From positions 2,568,471 to 2,632,470 of the forward strand of contig NZ_AP018222.1 of assembly GCF_002368035.1 (NCBI RefSeq): a DNA stretch of 64,000 bases, in the 5' to 3' direction. Positions 18,404-26,891 of this stretch are shown here, one piece after another. Below the pieces are notes generated by a model, which did not search any database, was not told the origin of the DNA, and saw nothing but the letters and a program-made list of their open reading frames with translations. Numbering within the stretch: the stretch's first letter is position 1; the number at the start of each line of letters is the position of its first letter. Source of the stretch: Nostoc linckia NIES-25 (GTDB lineage: Bacteria > Cyanobacteriota > Cyanobacteriia > Cyanobacteriales > Nostocaceae). The position numbers and the translations under genes were made by a program.

Positions 18404-18780
18404 CTAAAACGGTTTTTTATACCAATTCTCATTAAACGAACCGCCTTCTCTACGAGAGGCTTCCGCCAAAGCGTAGCGTCTCGCAGAGAAGGACGCCTTT
18501 CCTGCGGAACGCTTCGCGAACGCGAAGCGTCTCGAAGAGAAGAACGCCAAGGAAGAGAATTAATTATTCGGCGTTGCTGAATTTAAATATGAAATGAAAA
18601 AATTAACTCTTCTCAACTCTTACTCTCTGCGACTCTGCGCCCACCGTTCGCGAAGCGTCTCCCTTAGGAGAAGTTTTGAGCGGCGGCTTCCGCCGATCAA
18701 ACTTCTCTCTGCGTGAGCTAAGTTCATATTTTTAATCAGCAACGCCAATTATTCAGTGCAAGTTTACGAGAGAATTGGTT
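18404..18780. repeat. Palindromic repeat island
   Basis: 377 bases between convergent genes, made of several palindromes (GCTTCGCGAACGCGAAGC near 18508-18526; AGGCTTCCGCCAAAGCG) with an outer inverted pair ACCAATTCTC (18421-18430) and GAGAATTGGT (18770-18779). Element M6 is inserted within it. Confidence 0.75.
18570..18746. mobile_element. Small inverted-repeat element M6 (8-bp target duplication)
   Basis: 177 bases beginning GGCGTTGCTGAAT and ending in the complement ATCAGCAACGCC. Exact 8-bp copies of AATTATTC flank it (18562-18569 and 18747-18754), so it inserted by transposition. It has no coding capacity, and a GCGGCGGCTTCCGCCG palindrome lies inside. A fragment of the same end (GGCGTTGCTGATTTCATG) occurs near 30673. 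Confidence 0.8.
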
Positions 18781-19980
18781 TTAGACAGTTAAGTGTACTT
18801 GGGTTATACCTTGACGCATTTCATATTGGCGCTTTAACCAAGATTTTTGAATTATTTTACCGAGTAAGGGAGCAAGTTGAATCAAGAGCGATCGCAGCAG
18901 TGGATTTTTTCGCAGTAGTTCGCCTTGTCTAGCTTCCTGTAACTGGAGTTGCTGGGCGCGGATAATTTCTGGCTGGCGTTCGGCTTGAATTTGCCCTAAT
19001 GCTATGTCAATGTCCTGGTGTTGAGCTTGTGTGTGGAACAGTGGTACAAGATGATTGGCAGCCACAATAACATCACGCAATGCGAGATTAATACCTTGGG
19101 CACGCACGGGAGACATTGGGTGTGCAGCGTCGCCTAAAAGCAGTACTCCTGGTGCGTACCATCGCGGACAATAACCAACCACAACAGAAAGGCGAATGGG
19201 GGGTTCGATAGTATCTGCACGAGCGCGGAAATGCTCTGCTAGCCATGAGGGTGATAGCGATGCAAAAATCTCTGCCCAGTTAGCTTGCTTGGTGTCGGGG
19301 TTTTCGTTGGCGGACATTACCCAAGCTAAATGCAGTTTTCCTGATTCTGCTCCATGAAAAATACTAAATGCGCGATCGCTATTTAAAATTGTACGAAACA
19401 CATTATCGGCTGCAAATTCAGGGCTGGCGGCAAGCTTAAACCAGAGAATGTCCACATTTTTGGGTTGGCGTACCAATTCCAATCCTATACGTTGTCGCAC
19501 AAGAGAACTTCGACCATCTGCCCCAATTACTAAGTCAGCAGCAAATTCTCTGCCATCGCTGAGTACTACACCTGCAACGCGTTGGTTATTCCAGCGTAAA
19601 TCTTTGACAGCAACACCTTGGATAAATTCAAACCCATCATTGGTTTGAGCTTGGGAAATCAGTGCTTTGAGCAGTGGTGGTTGTGGAAGCAGCGTACAAG
19701 GCCGATCTGCCCCCATTGGTTCGTCAACTCGAAAAAATTGCTTCTCTCCGAAAATAAATTCCCATGCGTCAAGTTGCCGATGGGGGATATCCTCTAATAA
19801 TGCCGATAGATCCATTTGCTCTAGTGCATCTAAGCCACTGGGCATTAATGCCTCGCCGCGAAAGACACGATGAAGGTCTTTTGCTGCTTCAATTAATGTT
19901 ACAGCAATACCGCGTTTTGCCAGGAGCAGGGCGAGTGTTGCACCTGTTGGGCCTGCGCCCACGATTACAATGTCTGCCAC
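18781..19980 (-). CDS. FAD-dependent monooxygenase (UbiH/PHBH-like)
   Basis: 399 residues with all three landmarks of the flavoprotein hydroxylases: the FAD-binding GAGPTGATLA at residues 8-17, the DG motif VIGADGRSSLVR (about 150-161) and the GD motif LLGDAAHPMSP (about 278-288). No membrane segment is seen. Members hydroxylate aromatic rings or quinone precursors, or act as geranylgeranyl-type reductases; the substrate is not predictable here. It lies 42 bases downstream of plmA in the same direction, so the two are probably one transcript. Confidence 0.86.
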   Translation of the reverse strand: MADIVIVGAGPTGATLALLLAKRGIAVTLIEAAKDLHRVFRGEALMPSGLDALEQMDLSALLEDIPHRQLDAWEFIFGEKQFFRVDEPMGADRPCTLLPQPPLLKALISQAQTNDGFEFIQGVAVKDLRWNNQRVAGVVLSDGREFAADLVIGADGRSSLVRQRIGLELVRQPKNVDILWFKLAASPEFAADNVFRTILNSDRAFSIFHGAESGKLHLAWVMSANENPDTKQANWAEIFASLSPSWLAEHFRARADTIEPPIRLSVVVGYCPRWYAPGVLLLGDAAHPMSPVRAQGINLALRDVIVAANHLVPLFHTQAQHQDIDIALGQIQAERQPEIIRAQQLQLQEARQGELLRKNPLLRSLLIQLAPLLGKIIQKSWLKRQYEMRQGITQVHLTV

Positions 19981-20022
19981 TGCGTTCCTCCTCTCAAAGA
20001 TGTTGGTCGAATTATCTTGAGA

Positions 20023-21006
20023 TTAACTCAAACCTAGTTCTCGTTTTAGCAAGTTAATCGAGTTAGCGCCGATATAATTCTCAACCCTAATCAACTTTGG
20101 CGGGCGAATAATATCTTCGTCAGCTGCTTGCACTGCTGCTTGCACGGCTGCAAAACTGGCTTGGTCGCTAATAATCACCTCAGCCCGCTTGACCATTGCT
20201 TGAAGTTTATAAGCATCTTTTGGTTGAGAAGTCATAATTAGTAGTTCATCTCCTCGCAAACCGTGGAGGATGACTTCGGCGGCGCGGGCAATTCCAGAAC
20301 TGAGGCTGACTATGCCTACACAGTTTTCTTTTGGAAGGGTTTTCAAGAAGTTGAGTTCTTTGGTGTAGTCGTAGATATCCAGAGGAATCACTCGTACAGC
20401 TTTGGGAGCTGCGATCGCTTCCACATCATTGATAAAATAACGACTCGTGACTACTGTTGCAGAAGTAGTTTTATCTAGCACGGCGGCTAACTCTTCCATT
20501 GCTACCAACTGTACTGGTATTTTCAGCGATCGCTCTAATTCATATACCATCAACTCACCAGCACCCATATCATGAGATGGAACTGCAACTAATACCCGCG
20601 CACTACAACGCAAACGCCAGTCAATTTCTGCTAAAAATAGCTCTCTAGCTTGACTTAGGGAACATCCTTGTGAAAGTAGTTCATCTAGTGCTTGCTGGAC
20701 AATTTTATAGGCATCGGGATGTTGTTTGAGAATTGGTGATTGTAGCCTGCTACCGCCCTCATGACCTTGGGCGCGTACATAAATTCCGGAACCAGCCAGA
20801 CTTTCTACAAATCCGTCTTCTTCTAGTTGACGGTAAACTTTGCTGATGGTGTTACGGTGTAACCCAGTTTGCATTGCTAGCGCCCGCGTACTTGGCAATT
20901 TGTAACCAGGTGGATATTGTCGGGAAGCGATCGCAAACCGAATTTGATTAAACAACTGCGTTGATGCGGGAATTTCACTGTCTGGCTGAATGCGGAATTG
21001 AATCAT
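20023..21006 (-). CDS. plmA: GntR-family transcriptional regulator PlmA
   Basis: The N-terminal 75 residues form a GntR winged helix (QLFNQIRFAIASRQYPPGYKL cut to LPSTRALAMQTGLHRNTISK for the recognition part), followed by a ligand-type domain of about 240 residues with Cys residues in CSLSQAREL, CSARVLVA and ENCVGIVS. The start is set at 21006 because a strong AGGAGG lies 7 bases upstream and the family begins MIQFRIQPDSE; an earlier in-frame ATG at 21039 lacks this. PlmA is a cyanobacteria-wide regulator linked in the literature to plasmid maintenance, photosystem balance and PII/PipX signalling. A cluster of palindromes lies 35 bases upstream of the start and may be its own operator. Confidence 0.78.
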   Translation of the reverse strand: MIQFRIQPDSEIPASTQLFNQIRFAIASRQYPPGYKLPSTRALAMQTGLHRNTISKVYRQLEEDGFVESLAGSGIYVRAQGHEGGSRLQSPILKQHPDAYKIVQQALDELLSQGCSLSQARELFLAEIDWRLRCSARVLVAVPSHDMGAGELMVYELERSLKIPVQLVAMEELAAVLDKTTSATVVTSRYFINDVEAIAAPKAVRVIPLDIYDYTKELNFLKTLPKENCVGIVSLSSGIARAAEVILHGLRGDELLIMTSQPKDAYKLQAMVKRAEVIISDQASFAAVQAAVQAADEDIIRPPKLIRVENYIGANSINLLKRELGLS

Positions 21007-21040
21007 CACCAAACCTCCTGAATACTGAGTGGTGAACATT

Positions 21041-21068
21041 GAGTGCTAGCACTTGCAAGTCAGCACTC
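21041..21068. promoter_or_regulatory. Overlapping palindromes upstream of plmA (candidate operator)
   Basis: Perfect palindrome AGTGCTAGCACT (21042-21053) overlaps perfect palindrome ACTTGCAAGT (21051-21060), and an outer pair GAGTGCT / AGCACTC (21041-21047 and 21062-21068) encloses both. It lies 35-62 bases before the plmA start, in the gap to the divergent dienelactone hydrolase. The size suits a dimeric GntR protein. It is not CIRCE, since the arm order is reversed. Confidence 0.5.
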
Positions 21069-21248
21069 CTTTGGCGATCGGCTGATTTAGATGTCAAATA
21101 TTTGATTTACATATGAAATTTTTCTGGTACAAATTTTGAATGCGCTCACTATGGTAATTGATAATTTAATTGGAAATAACTTAGACATACTGGCATAGTT
21201 ATATCAAAGAAATACACCGCCGATCGCATAATACTGGTAAAAATTATT

Positions 21249-22001
21249 ATGACAGAGCAAGTAATAAGTACCACAACGGTTAAACTTTTGCAAGATAATA
21301 TTCAAGTGTCTGCTTATCTAGCAGAACCGAAAGAATCTGGCTCTTATCCAGGAATCGTGGTGTTGCAGGAGATTTTCGGTGTCAACGTTCACATTCGGGA
21401 AGTTACAGAACGAATTGCCAAACTTGGGTATGTAGCGATCGCACCTGCTCTTTTTGAACGTATTGCCCCTGGCTTTGAAACCGGTTACACCCCAGAAGAT
21501 ATTGAGATTGGCAGAAAATACGCTTGGGAGCAGACTCAAGCATCAGAATTATTGAGCGATGTTCAACTAGCAATTGATTACCTTAAAAGCCTCCCCAAGG
21601 TTAAAAAAGATGGCTTTGGCTGTATTGGTTTCTGCTTCGGCGGTCATGTAGCGTATCTGGCAGCTACCTTACCAGATATTAAAGCTACGGCTTCCTTTTA
21701 CGGCGCTGGAATTACCACGCGCACGCCTGGAGGTGGCACTCCTACACTCACCCGCACCAGAGAAATCGCAGGTACTATTTATGCCTTGTTTGGTAAAGAA
21801 GACCCTAGTATCCCAGCCGAACAAGTAGACCAAATTGAAGCAGAGTTAGAAAAATATAAAATTCCTCATCGTGTGTTCCGCTACGATGGAGCTAACCACG
21901 GATTTTTCTGCGACCATCGTGGCAGTTATAATCCTAAAGCTGCTGCCGATGCTTGGGAGAAGGTGCAAGAACTCTTTAGTCAACTAGTCATTAGTCATTA
22001 G
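21249..22001 (+). CDS. Dienelactone hydrolase family protein
   Basis: Cytoplasmic alpha/beta hydrolase of 250 residues. The nucleophile is Cys, in GFCFGGHVAY (about residue 126), as in true dienelactone hydrolases; the acid and His are in FGKEDPSIP and DGANHGFFCD. Family members open dienelactones in chloroaromatic breakdown, but cyanobacterial copies are widespread and the natural substrate is unknown. It is divergent from plmA and the FAD monooxygenase, which makes a shared aromatic or redox role thinkable. An STRR of AGTCATTAG units begins at its stop codon. Confidence 0.88.
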   Translation: MTEQVISTTTVKLLQDNIQVSAYLAEPKESGSYPGIVVLQEIFGVNVHIREVTERIAKLGYVAIAPALFERIAPGFETGYTPEDIEIGRKYAWEQTQASELLSDVQLAIDYLKSLPKVKKDGFGCIGFCFGGHVAYLAATLPDIKATASFYGAGITTRTPGGGTPTLTRTREIAGTIYALFGKEDPSIPAEQVDQIEAELEKYKIPHRVFRYDGANHGFFCDHRGSYNPKAAADAWEKVQELFSQLVISH

Positions 22002-22110
22002 TCATTAGTCATTAGCAAAGGACAAAGCGCAAAGTCTGAGCGCCGGCTTCCGGCGATCGGAACTTTGTAAGAGAGGATAAATGACAACTGACAAATAACA
22101 AAGGGCAAGG
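21985..22110. repeat. STRR with embedded hairpin
   Basis: TCATTAG heptamers (21988-22014), then GGACAAAGCGCAAAGT, a palindrome GCGCCGGCTTCCGGCG (22041-22056) and ACTTTGTAAGAG. The words around the hairpin match those at 17401-17450, so the same composite unit carries different stems at the two places. GACAAATAACAAAGG text follows. Confidence 0.7.
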
Positions 22111-22171
22111 AACAAATCACAATTTAAACTCCAGTGGCATCAGCTGACATAAAAATTAATCTTCAAAAGTC

Positions 22172-23074
22172 ATGAATTCCGAATCGAAACTTTCTCAAAC
22201 AGCCAATTCGTCGTTTACAATGGACGATTTTGCCAAAGCACTAGAAAAGCACGACTACCAGTTTCAAAAGGGACAGGTTGTACATGGCAAAGTGTTCCAA
22301 TTTGACCATGATGGAGCTTATGTTGATATTGGTGGCAAATCGTCAGCTTTTCTGCCGCGCGATGAGGCTTCTTTGAGAGCAGTGACGGATTTATCGGAGG
22401 TGCTGCCATTGCAAGAGGAACTAGAATTTTTGATCATCCGAGATCAGGATGCAGAAGGTCAAGTCACTCTTTCTAGAAAGCAGTTGGAAATTCAGCACAT
22501 CTGGGAACGATTGGCGCAAATGCAGGAAAATGCCCAGACAGTGCAAGTCAAGGTTATGGGTGTGAATAAAGGTGGTGTCACAGTCGAAGTTTTGTCTTTG
22601 CGGGGATTTATTCCGCGATCGCACTTGGCTGAACGCGATAATCTAGAAGCACTCAAAGGTCAAACTCTGACTGTGGGCTTTTTAGAAATTAATAAAAGTA
22701 CCAATAAACTGATACTTTCTCAACGTTTAGCAACTCGTTCTAGCAACTTTAGTTTGTTAGAACTCGGTCAATTGGTGGAAGGTAAAGTTACTGGGATTAA
22801 ACCTTTTGGTGTGTTTATTGATTTAGATGGCATGAGTGCTTTACTTCATATCAAGCAGGTAAGCCAAAAATTCATCGAATCTTTAGAAAAGGTATTTCAA
22901 ATTGGTCAACCAATTAAAGCTGTAATTATTGACCTGGATGAAGGTAAAGGGCGAGTTGCTCTTTCTACTAGAGTTTTGGAAAATTTCCCTGGTGAAGTGC
23001 TAGAGAATTTCGATGAGGTAATGGCTTCAGCTGAGGCGCGTGCCAATAGAGCTAGTAACAAAGTATCGGAATAG
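22172..23074 (+). CDS. S1 RNA-binding domain protein (ribosomal protein S1 homologue)
   Basis: 300 residues with three S1 domains, at about 34-103, 119-187 and 200-270; the first starts GQVVHGKVFQFDHDGAYVDIG and the third GQLVEGKVTGIKPFGVFID (each quoted in part). Cyanobacteria have a main S1 of about 330-350 residues and a second, shorter paralogue often called Rps1b; length and short N terminus fit either, and I lean to the paralogue. It should bind mRNA and help initiation in genes that lack a Shine-Dalgarno sequence. The C terminus is Ala/Ser-rich. Confidence 0.85.
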   Translation: MNSESKLSQTANSSFTMDDFAKALEKHDYQFQKGQVVHGKVFQFDHDGAYVDIGGKSSAFLPRDEASLRAVTDLSEVLPLQEELEFLIIRDQDAEGQVTLSRKQLEIQHIWERLAQMQENAQTVQVKVMGVNKGGVTVEVLSLRGFIPRSHLAERDNLEALKGQTLTVGFLEINKSTNKLILSQRLATRSSNFSLLELGQLVEGKVTGIKPFGVFIDLDGMSALLHIKQVSQKFIESLEKVFQIGQPIKAVIIDLDEGKGRVALSTRVLENFPGEVLENFDEVMASAEARANRASNKVSE

Positions 23075-23581
23075 TTTTAACATCTAATCGCCGCCAAACG
23101 CAGTCACGTTCTGGCGGTGGACTGCTTGGATAGTATATATAAATAGTGCGATCTCATAAATTAATAAGTGAATAAAACCATAAATTTCAGAATTTGTGGC
23201 TGCCATGAAATTAAGAACTATATAAGATAAATAAAGTGCGACCTATTGGGTTAGTTGGCGTGAGAATATCTTAAGCATGGCTACAAAGTATAAAAATATG
23301 CAAATATTTCCTGTTTAAGTATTGTTGAAGAAGGCAGCTATGCTGACGGCAGAGGGCAGAAGGAGTAATTGGAAGGAGATTCTAACTTCTCCCAATTACA
23401 AGCGCCGTTTAACGGCGGGGTTTTAAACCCTTGCTCCCTTTGGTCGCTCTCACAGGGCAGGAAACAGTATTCCATAAAAGCCTTCTGCCTCCTGCCCTCT
23501 GCCTTTCTTGATAAAGTTTTGAGCATATACCGAGCATTCCGAGAACTATAAACGCTGTAACTATTCAATTTAGGTATTTAT
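23075..23581. other. Intergenic region with repeat fragments
   Basis: 507 bases. 23395-23425 holds a GCGCCGTTTAACGGCG palindrome, and complementary CAGAGGGCAGAAGG / CTTCTGCC...CCCTCTGCC words flank it (23349-23362 and 23482-23506), giving a repeat-type inverted structure of about 160 bases. No gene is supported, although small open frames cross it on both strands. Confidence 0.55.
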
Positions 23582-24457
23582 ATGTTTCTAGTAACTGGAG
23601 CAACGGGAGGAATTGGTCGCAGAGTTGTGCGCCTCCTACGTCAACGAGACCAGTCCGTGAGAGCATTTGCCCGTCTAACCTCGCGCTACAGCGAGTTAGA
23701 ACATCGCGGTGCAGAAATCTTTATCGGTGATTTACAGCAAGAAAAAGATATTGAAAAAGCTAGTAAAGGTGTGAAGTACATTATCAGCGCCCACGGTTCT
23801 GATAGCGATGCTTTATCCTTAGACTACCGTGCCAATATTGAACTGATTGACCAAGCAAAGGCTAATGGCGTGCAGCACTTTGTCTTCATTTCCGTACTAG
23901 GAGCCGATCGCGGTTATGAAGACGCTCCGGTTTTCAAAGCTAAACGAGCAGTAGAGCGATATTTAGAAGCTAGTGGCTTAAATTACACAATTTTGCGTCC
24001 AGCTGGATTAGCATCTAACTTGCTGCCATTAGTAGAACGATTCCGAGAAACAGGATTGTATTTGTTGATAGGCGATCGCAAAAATCGTACCTCAATTGTC
24101 AGTACCGATGATTTGGCCAGGATAGTAGTAGATTCTGTAACAGTTGAAGGCGCTCGCAACCGGATTTTCCCTGTGGGAGGGCCGGAGATTTTATTAAGAG
24201 AAGATATTCCCCGGATTTTTGGTCGGATCTTTGCCAAAGAACCAGTAATAATAAATTCACCGCTGTTTCTTATTGATGGTTTACAAGGAGCATTGGGTTT
24301 ATTTAATCCTCAAACTCAAAAAGCTTTCGGAACCTTTCGCACATTGCTAGCAAATGAATTTTTCTGCACAAAAGATGAAATTGCCAATTTAGAAGCGATT
24401 TTTAACTTCCAATTGGAAACATTAGAAAGTTTTTTGCGGCGCTATTTGACAGTTTGA
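23582..24457 (+). CDS. NAD(P)-binding protein (atypical SDR, NmrA-like)
   Basis: 291 residues starting almost at the Rossmann glycine motif VTGATGGIGRRVV (residues 4-16). The conserved sequence FISVLGADRG and the substrate-pocket stretch YTILRPAGLASN are typical of the NmrA/Ycf39-like atypical short-chain group, which often lacks a full Tyr-x-x-x-Lys pair. Ycf39 itself is longer and tied to photosystem II assembly; this protein could be a relative, but the function is not clear. It is followed by a long TCATTGG repeat. Confidence 0.83.
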   Translation: MFLVTGATGGIGRRVVRLLRQRDQSVRAFARLTSRYSELEHRGAEIFIGDLQQEKDIEKASKGVKYIISAHGSDSDALSLDYRANIELIDQAKANGVQHFVFISVLGADRGYEDAPVFKAKRAVERYLEASGLNYTILRPAGLASNLLPLVERFRETGLYLLIGDRKNRTSIVSTDDLARIVVDSVTVEGARNRIFPVGGPEILLREDIPRIFGRIFAKEPVIINSPLFLIDGLQGALGLFNPQTQKAFGTFRTLLANEFFCTKDEIANLEAIFNFQLETLESFLRRYLTV

Positions 24458-24465
24458 ATTAAATA

Positions 24466-24608
24466 TAAGTCATTAGTCATTGGTCATTAGTCATTAGTCA
24501 TTGGTCATTGGTCATTGGTCATTGGTCATTGGTCATTAGCAAAGGACAACTGACAAAGGACAAAGGACAACTGACAAATGACAAATAACAAATAACAAAG
24601 GACAAAAA
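24466..24608. repeat. STRR array before the hlyD-like gene
   Basis: Heptamers TCATTAG/TCATTGG run from 24470 to 24538, followed by GACAAAGGACAA, GACAAATGACAAATAACAAA units to 24605, two bases before the next start codon region. The array therefore fills the whole leader of the next gene and must include or displace its ribosome-binding and promoter region. Confidence 0.85.
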
Positions 24609-24611
24609 TAT

Positions 24612-26093
24612 ATGATAAATGCTGCTCAAGCACGTCAGACAAAAGAGCGATTCGCCCAACCTGAAGAACAACTCACCTATGAATTAGGGAAAGCTGTACA
24701 GGAATTGCCACCTCTGTACACGAGATTATTAGCAGGAACGATTAGCGTTATAGTATTTGGGGCGATCGCCTGGGCGCATTTCTCCCAAATCGATGAAGTA
24801 GCAACAGCACCAGGGGAATTAATTGCTTCTACACAGGTAAGACCGGTGACATCCTTGGGTGGAGGGTCAATTGTCGCTGTGAAAGTGCGAGATGGCGATC
24901 GCGTTACTAAAGGTCAAGTTCTGGTTCAAAAAGATCCAGATTTGCAGAAAACAGACGTTTCCCGTTTAGCCAAATCTACGAGATTGATTCAGGACGATTT
25001 GCAACGTTTGGATGCAGAACGCACTGGAGGTAAAATTGCTGGTACGAAACTGCAAGACGAACTTTTAAGTTCCCGCCTGCAAGATTTCCAAGCACGTCAA
25101 GCCGGAGCCGAAGCCGAAGCAAATCGCCAGCTAGCACTCATCGATCAAGCCAAAGTTCGTTTGACTCGGTTGCAAGACAACTTAGTGGCTGCTAAAACTA
25201 GCGTTACCAATGCTAAAACCAACGTTGCCAACGCCGAAAGCATCCGTACTAGAATTGAAGGGAATTTGGCGATCGCCGAAGAAAGAGAAAAAAGTCTACG
25301 CACCTTAATAACTCCCGGCGCTGTACCCAGAGTTGATTACCTAGAAGCCCAAGAAAGATTAACTCGTACAAAGACAGAAATCACTAGGGCACAAGATGAA
25401 GTAACCAACGCCCAGAATAGAATAATCGAGGCTGAAGATAAAGTCACATCATTAGAAAAAGATATCGCGGCTCAAGCCCAAGAAATTCGCCAAGCCCAAG
25501 AAGCTTACAAAGCTGCACAAAATCAAGCCCAGCGCGTAGCATCAGAACGCCAAAGTGAAATTTTGACCCAGTTAAACAAGCGTAAAGAAGAACTGACAAC
25601 CGTCCAAGGTCAATTAGAGCAGGCGAGAAAACAGCAAGCTTTGGAAACCATCGAGGCTCCCGTTAGCGGTACGATTTACAGAGTCAAAGCTACCAAAGGC
25701 CCAGTGCAATCAGGTGAAGAATTGCTGTCAATTTTGCCGGAAGGAGAAGAAATGCTCCTAGAGGTGAAAGTTCTCAACCGCGATATTGGTTTTATTCGTC
25801 AAGGAATGAGAGCGAAAGTGAAAATGGCAACTTTCCCCTTTCAAGAATTTGGTACTGTGGATGGCGAAGTTGTACAAGTCAGTCCCAATGCAATTGTTGA
25901 TAAAGAATTGGGCTTGGTTTTTCCCACAAGAATTAAGTTAAGTAAACACGCAGTAAATGTTCGGGGTCAAGAAGTGGAATTTACACCAGGGATGGCTGCT
26001 ACAGGTGAAATTGTGACTCGTAAAAAGTCAATTTTAACCTTCATTACCGAGCCTGTAACGCGGCGATTCAGCGAGGCATTTTCAGTCAGATAG
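24612..26093 (+). CDS. HlyD-family membrane fusion protein (type I secretion adaptor)
   Basis: 493 residues: short cytoplasmic N terminus, one membrane anchor (about 38-60), split biotinyl-lipoyl domain (GGSIVAVKVRDGDRVTKGQ, partly quoted, and EAPVSGTIYRV), a long coiled coil between them (about 120-345, many Gln/Ala/Glu heptads), and a beta-barrel end. This is the periplasmic bridge between an ABC exporter and TolC. The ABC partner of this type is found at 34801-37527 on the other strand. The start ATG at 24612 follows directly on the repeat array. Confidence 0.9.
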   Translation: MINAAQARQTKERFAQPEEQLTYELGKAVQELPPLYTRLLAGTISVIVFGAIAWAHFSQIDEVATAPGELIASTQVRPVTSLGGGSIVAVKVRDGDRVTKGQVLVQKDPDLQKTDVSRLAKSTRLIQDDLQRLDAERTGGKIAGTKLQDELLSSRLQDFQARQAGAEAEANRQLALIDQAKVRLTRLQDNLVAAKTSVTNAKTNVANAESIRTRIEGNLAIAEEREKSLRTLITPGAVPRVDYLEAQERLTRTKTEITRAQDEVTNAQNRIIEAEDKVTSLEKDIAAQAQEIRQAQEAYKAAQNQAQRVASERQSEILTQLNKRKEELTTVQGQLEQARKQQALETIEAPVSGTIYRVKATKGPVQSGEELLSILPEGEEMLLEVKVLNRDIGFIRQGMRAKVKMATFPFQEFGTVDGEVVQVSPNAIVDKELGLVFPTRIKLSKHAVNVRGQEVEFTPGMAATGEIVTRKKSILTFITEPVTRRFSEAFSVR

Positions 26094-26187
26094 GTTTACA
26101 GCAGATTGCAAGTTGGTGAGGTACAGATCGCAGTAAGGGCTTTACAGCTGTGCATTAGTGTCAACTTAACGTGAAACCCTTATAAAA

Positions 26188-26456
26188 CAGGACTTACGCA
26201 ATATGTGACTGAAAACCTTATTCAAGCGTTGCGGTAATTCATGTAGACGCACAGCGGCTACTCTGCGAGAACGCTAAGAGCGAACCCGCAGGGTATTACC
26301 GCTACTTTCGTTATCTTTTGCGTAAGGGACTTCCAAGAAATAAATTATCCACTCTTGTGGGGTGGGCGTCTCGCCCGCCCGTAAAGAGGGGCGGACAAGA
26401 TGTCCACCCCACAAGAAAAGTTGTATATTTTTTTATTTGGAAGTCCCTAAGTCCTG
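26188..26456. mobile_element. Element M1, copy 1 (interrupted by M3)
   Basis: Starts CAGGACTTACGCAA and ends, after the M3 insertion, GTCCTG; exact 5-bp duplication TAAAA at 26183-26187 and 26457-26461. Without M3 it is 145 bases and, by eye, matches the inverse of the copy at 52318-52461 throughout apart from one base of length. No coding capacity. Confidence 0.87.
26327..26447. mobile_element. Element M3, copy 1
   Basis: 121 bases with ends GGGACTTCCAAG and TTGGAAGTCCC, inserted near the right end of M1 with a 3-bp duplication TAA (26324-26326 and 26448-26450). The middle is a strong hairpin around GTGGGGTGGGC / GTCCACCCCAC. A second copy is at 55514-55848. Confidence 0.82.
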
Positions 26457-26640
26457 TAAAAATGTGATATTCAGTTCTCTCACTTCCCGTCAAGATCCGC
26501 GTTACCCCACCCCGATTTTGTCTAAAGCCAAAATCGCCCCTCCCCAAAGCATCGGGGAGGGGTTGGGGGTGGGGTAAAACACCTGTGGGTATAAGCGTTT
26601 GAGCTTAAGTTGACACCAATGACAGCTGTAAAGCCCCTAC

Positions 26641-26891
26641 CCGTGTACTTCATTTACCTGAAAAACGCTGTATATAGGAATCCGATTTGATTTCTGAATA
26701 ACTCGTAGAGAGAAGGAACACTTCTCTATCGAGACGCTCCGCGTAGCTTGCTCGTATTGTAAGGGTACGACAAGCTGAGTGCAATGCAGGAAACAGGTAA
26801 AAAGGAAGAATTGATATTAGGAAATAAATAGAGCGTCAAACCACGATCAAAGTGGCTTTCAAAGCCTGTTGTCTATTCCCCGCTCTAATTT
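26641..26891. other. Rest of intergenic region before the first subtilase
   Basis: 250 bases containing a GC-rich repeat fragment (GAGACGCTCCGCGTAGC, 26731-26747) and a palindrome-like CTCTATT...GGGGAATAGAC around 26830-26882 that could be the terminator of the minus-strand gene ending at 26892. Confidence 0.45.

Larger units (their letters stand above)
26153..26621. mobile_element. Element M2, copy 1 (contains M1 and M3)
   Basis: Ends CATTAGTGTCAACTTAA and TTAAGTTGACACCAATG; flanking 9-bp words ACAGCTGTG and ACAGCTGTA (8 of 9 equal). With its own insertion removed it is about 195 bases and aligns in reverse orientation to the copy at 41182-41374, sharing the GGGGTGGGGTAACGCGGATC core. It has no coding capacity. 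Confidence 0.82.
26133..26640. repeat. Host palindrome split by a nest of three mobile elements
   Basis: GTAAGGGCTTTACAGCTGT (26133-26151) and its complement ACAGCTGTAAAGCCCCTAC (26622-26640) are the two halves of one perfect-type palindrome, now separated by 470 bases. The same palindrome, split in the same way, is at 30721-30949. Confidence 0.8.

Noticed and set aside
21041..21068. CIRCE heat-shock operator
   Set aside because: Arms read GAGTGCT first and AGCACTC second, the reverse of CIRCE, with other spacing.
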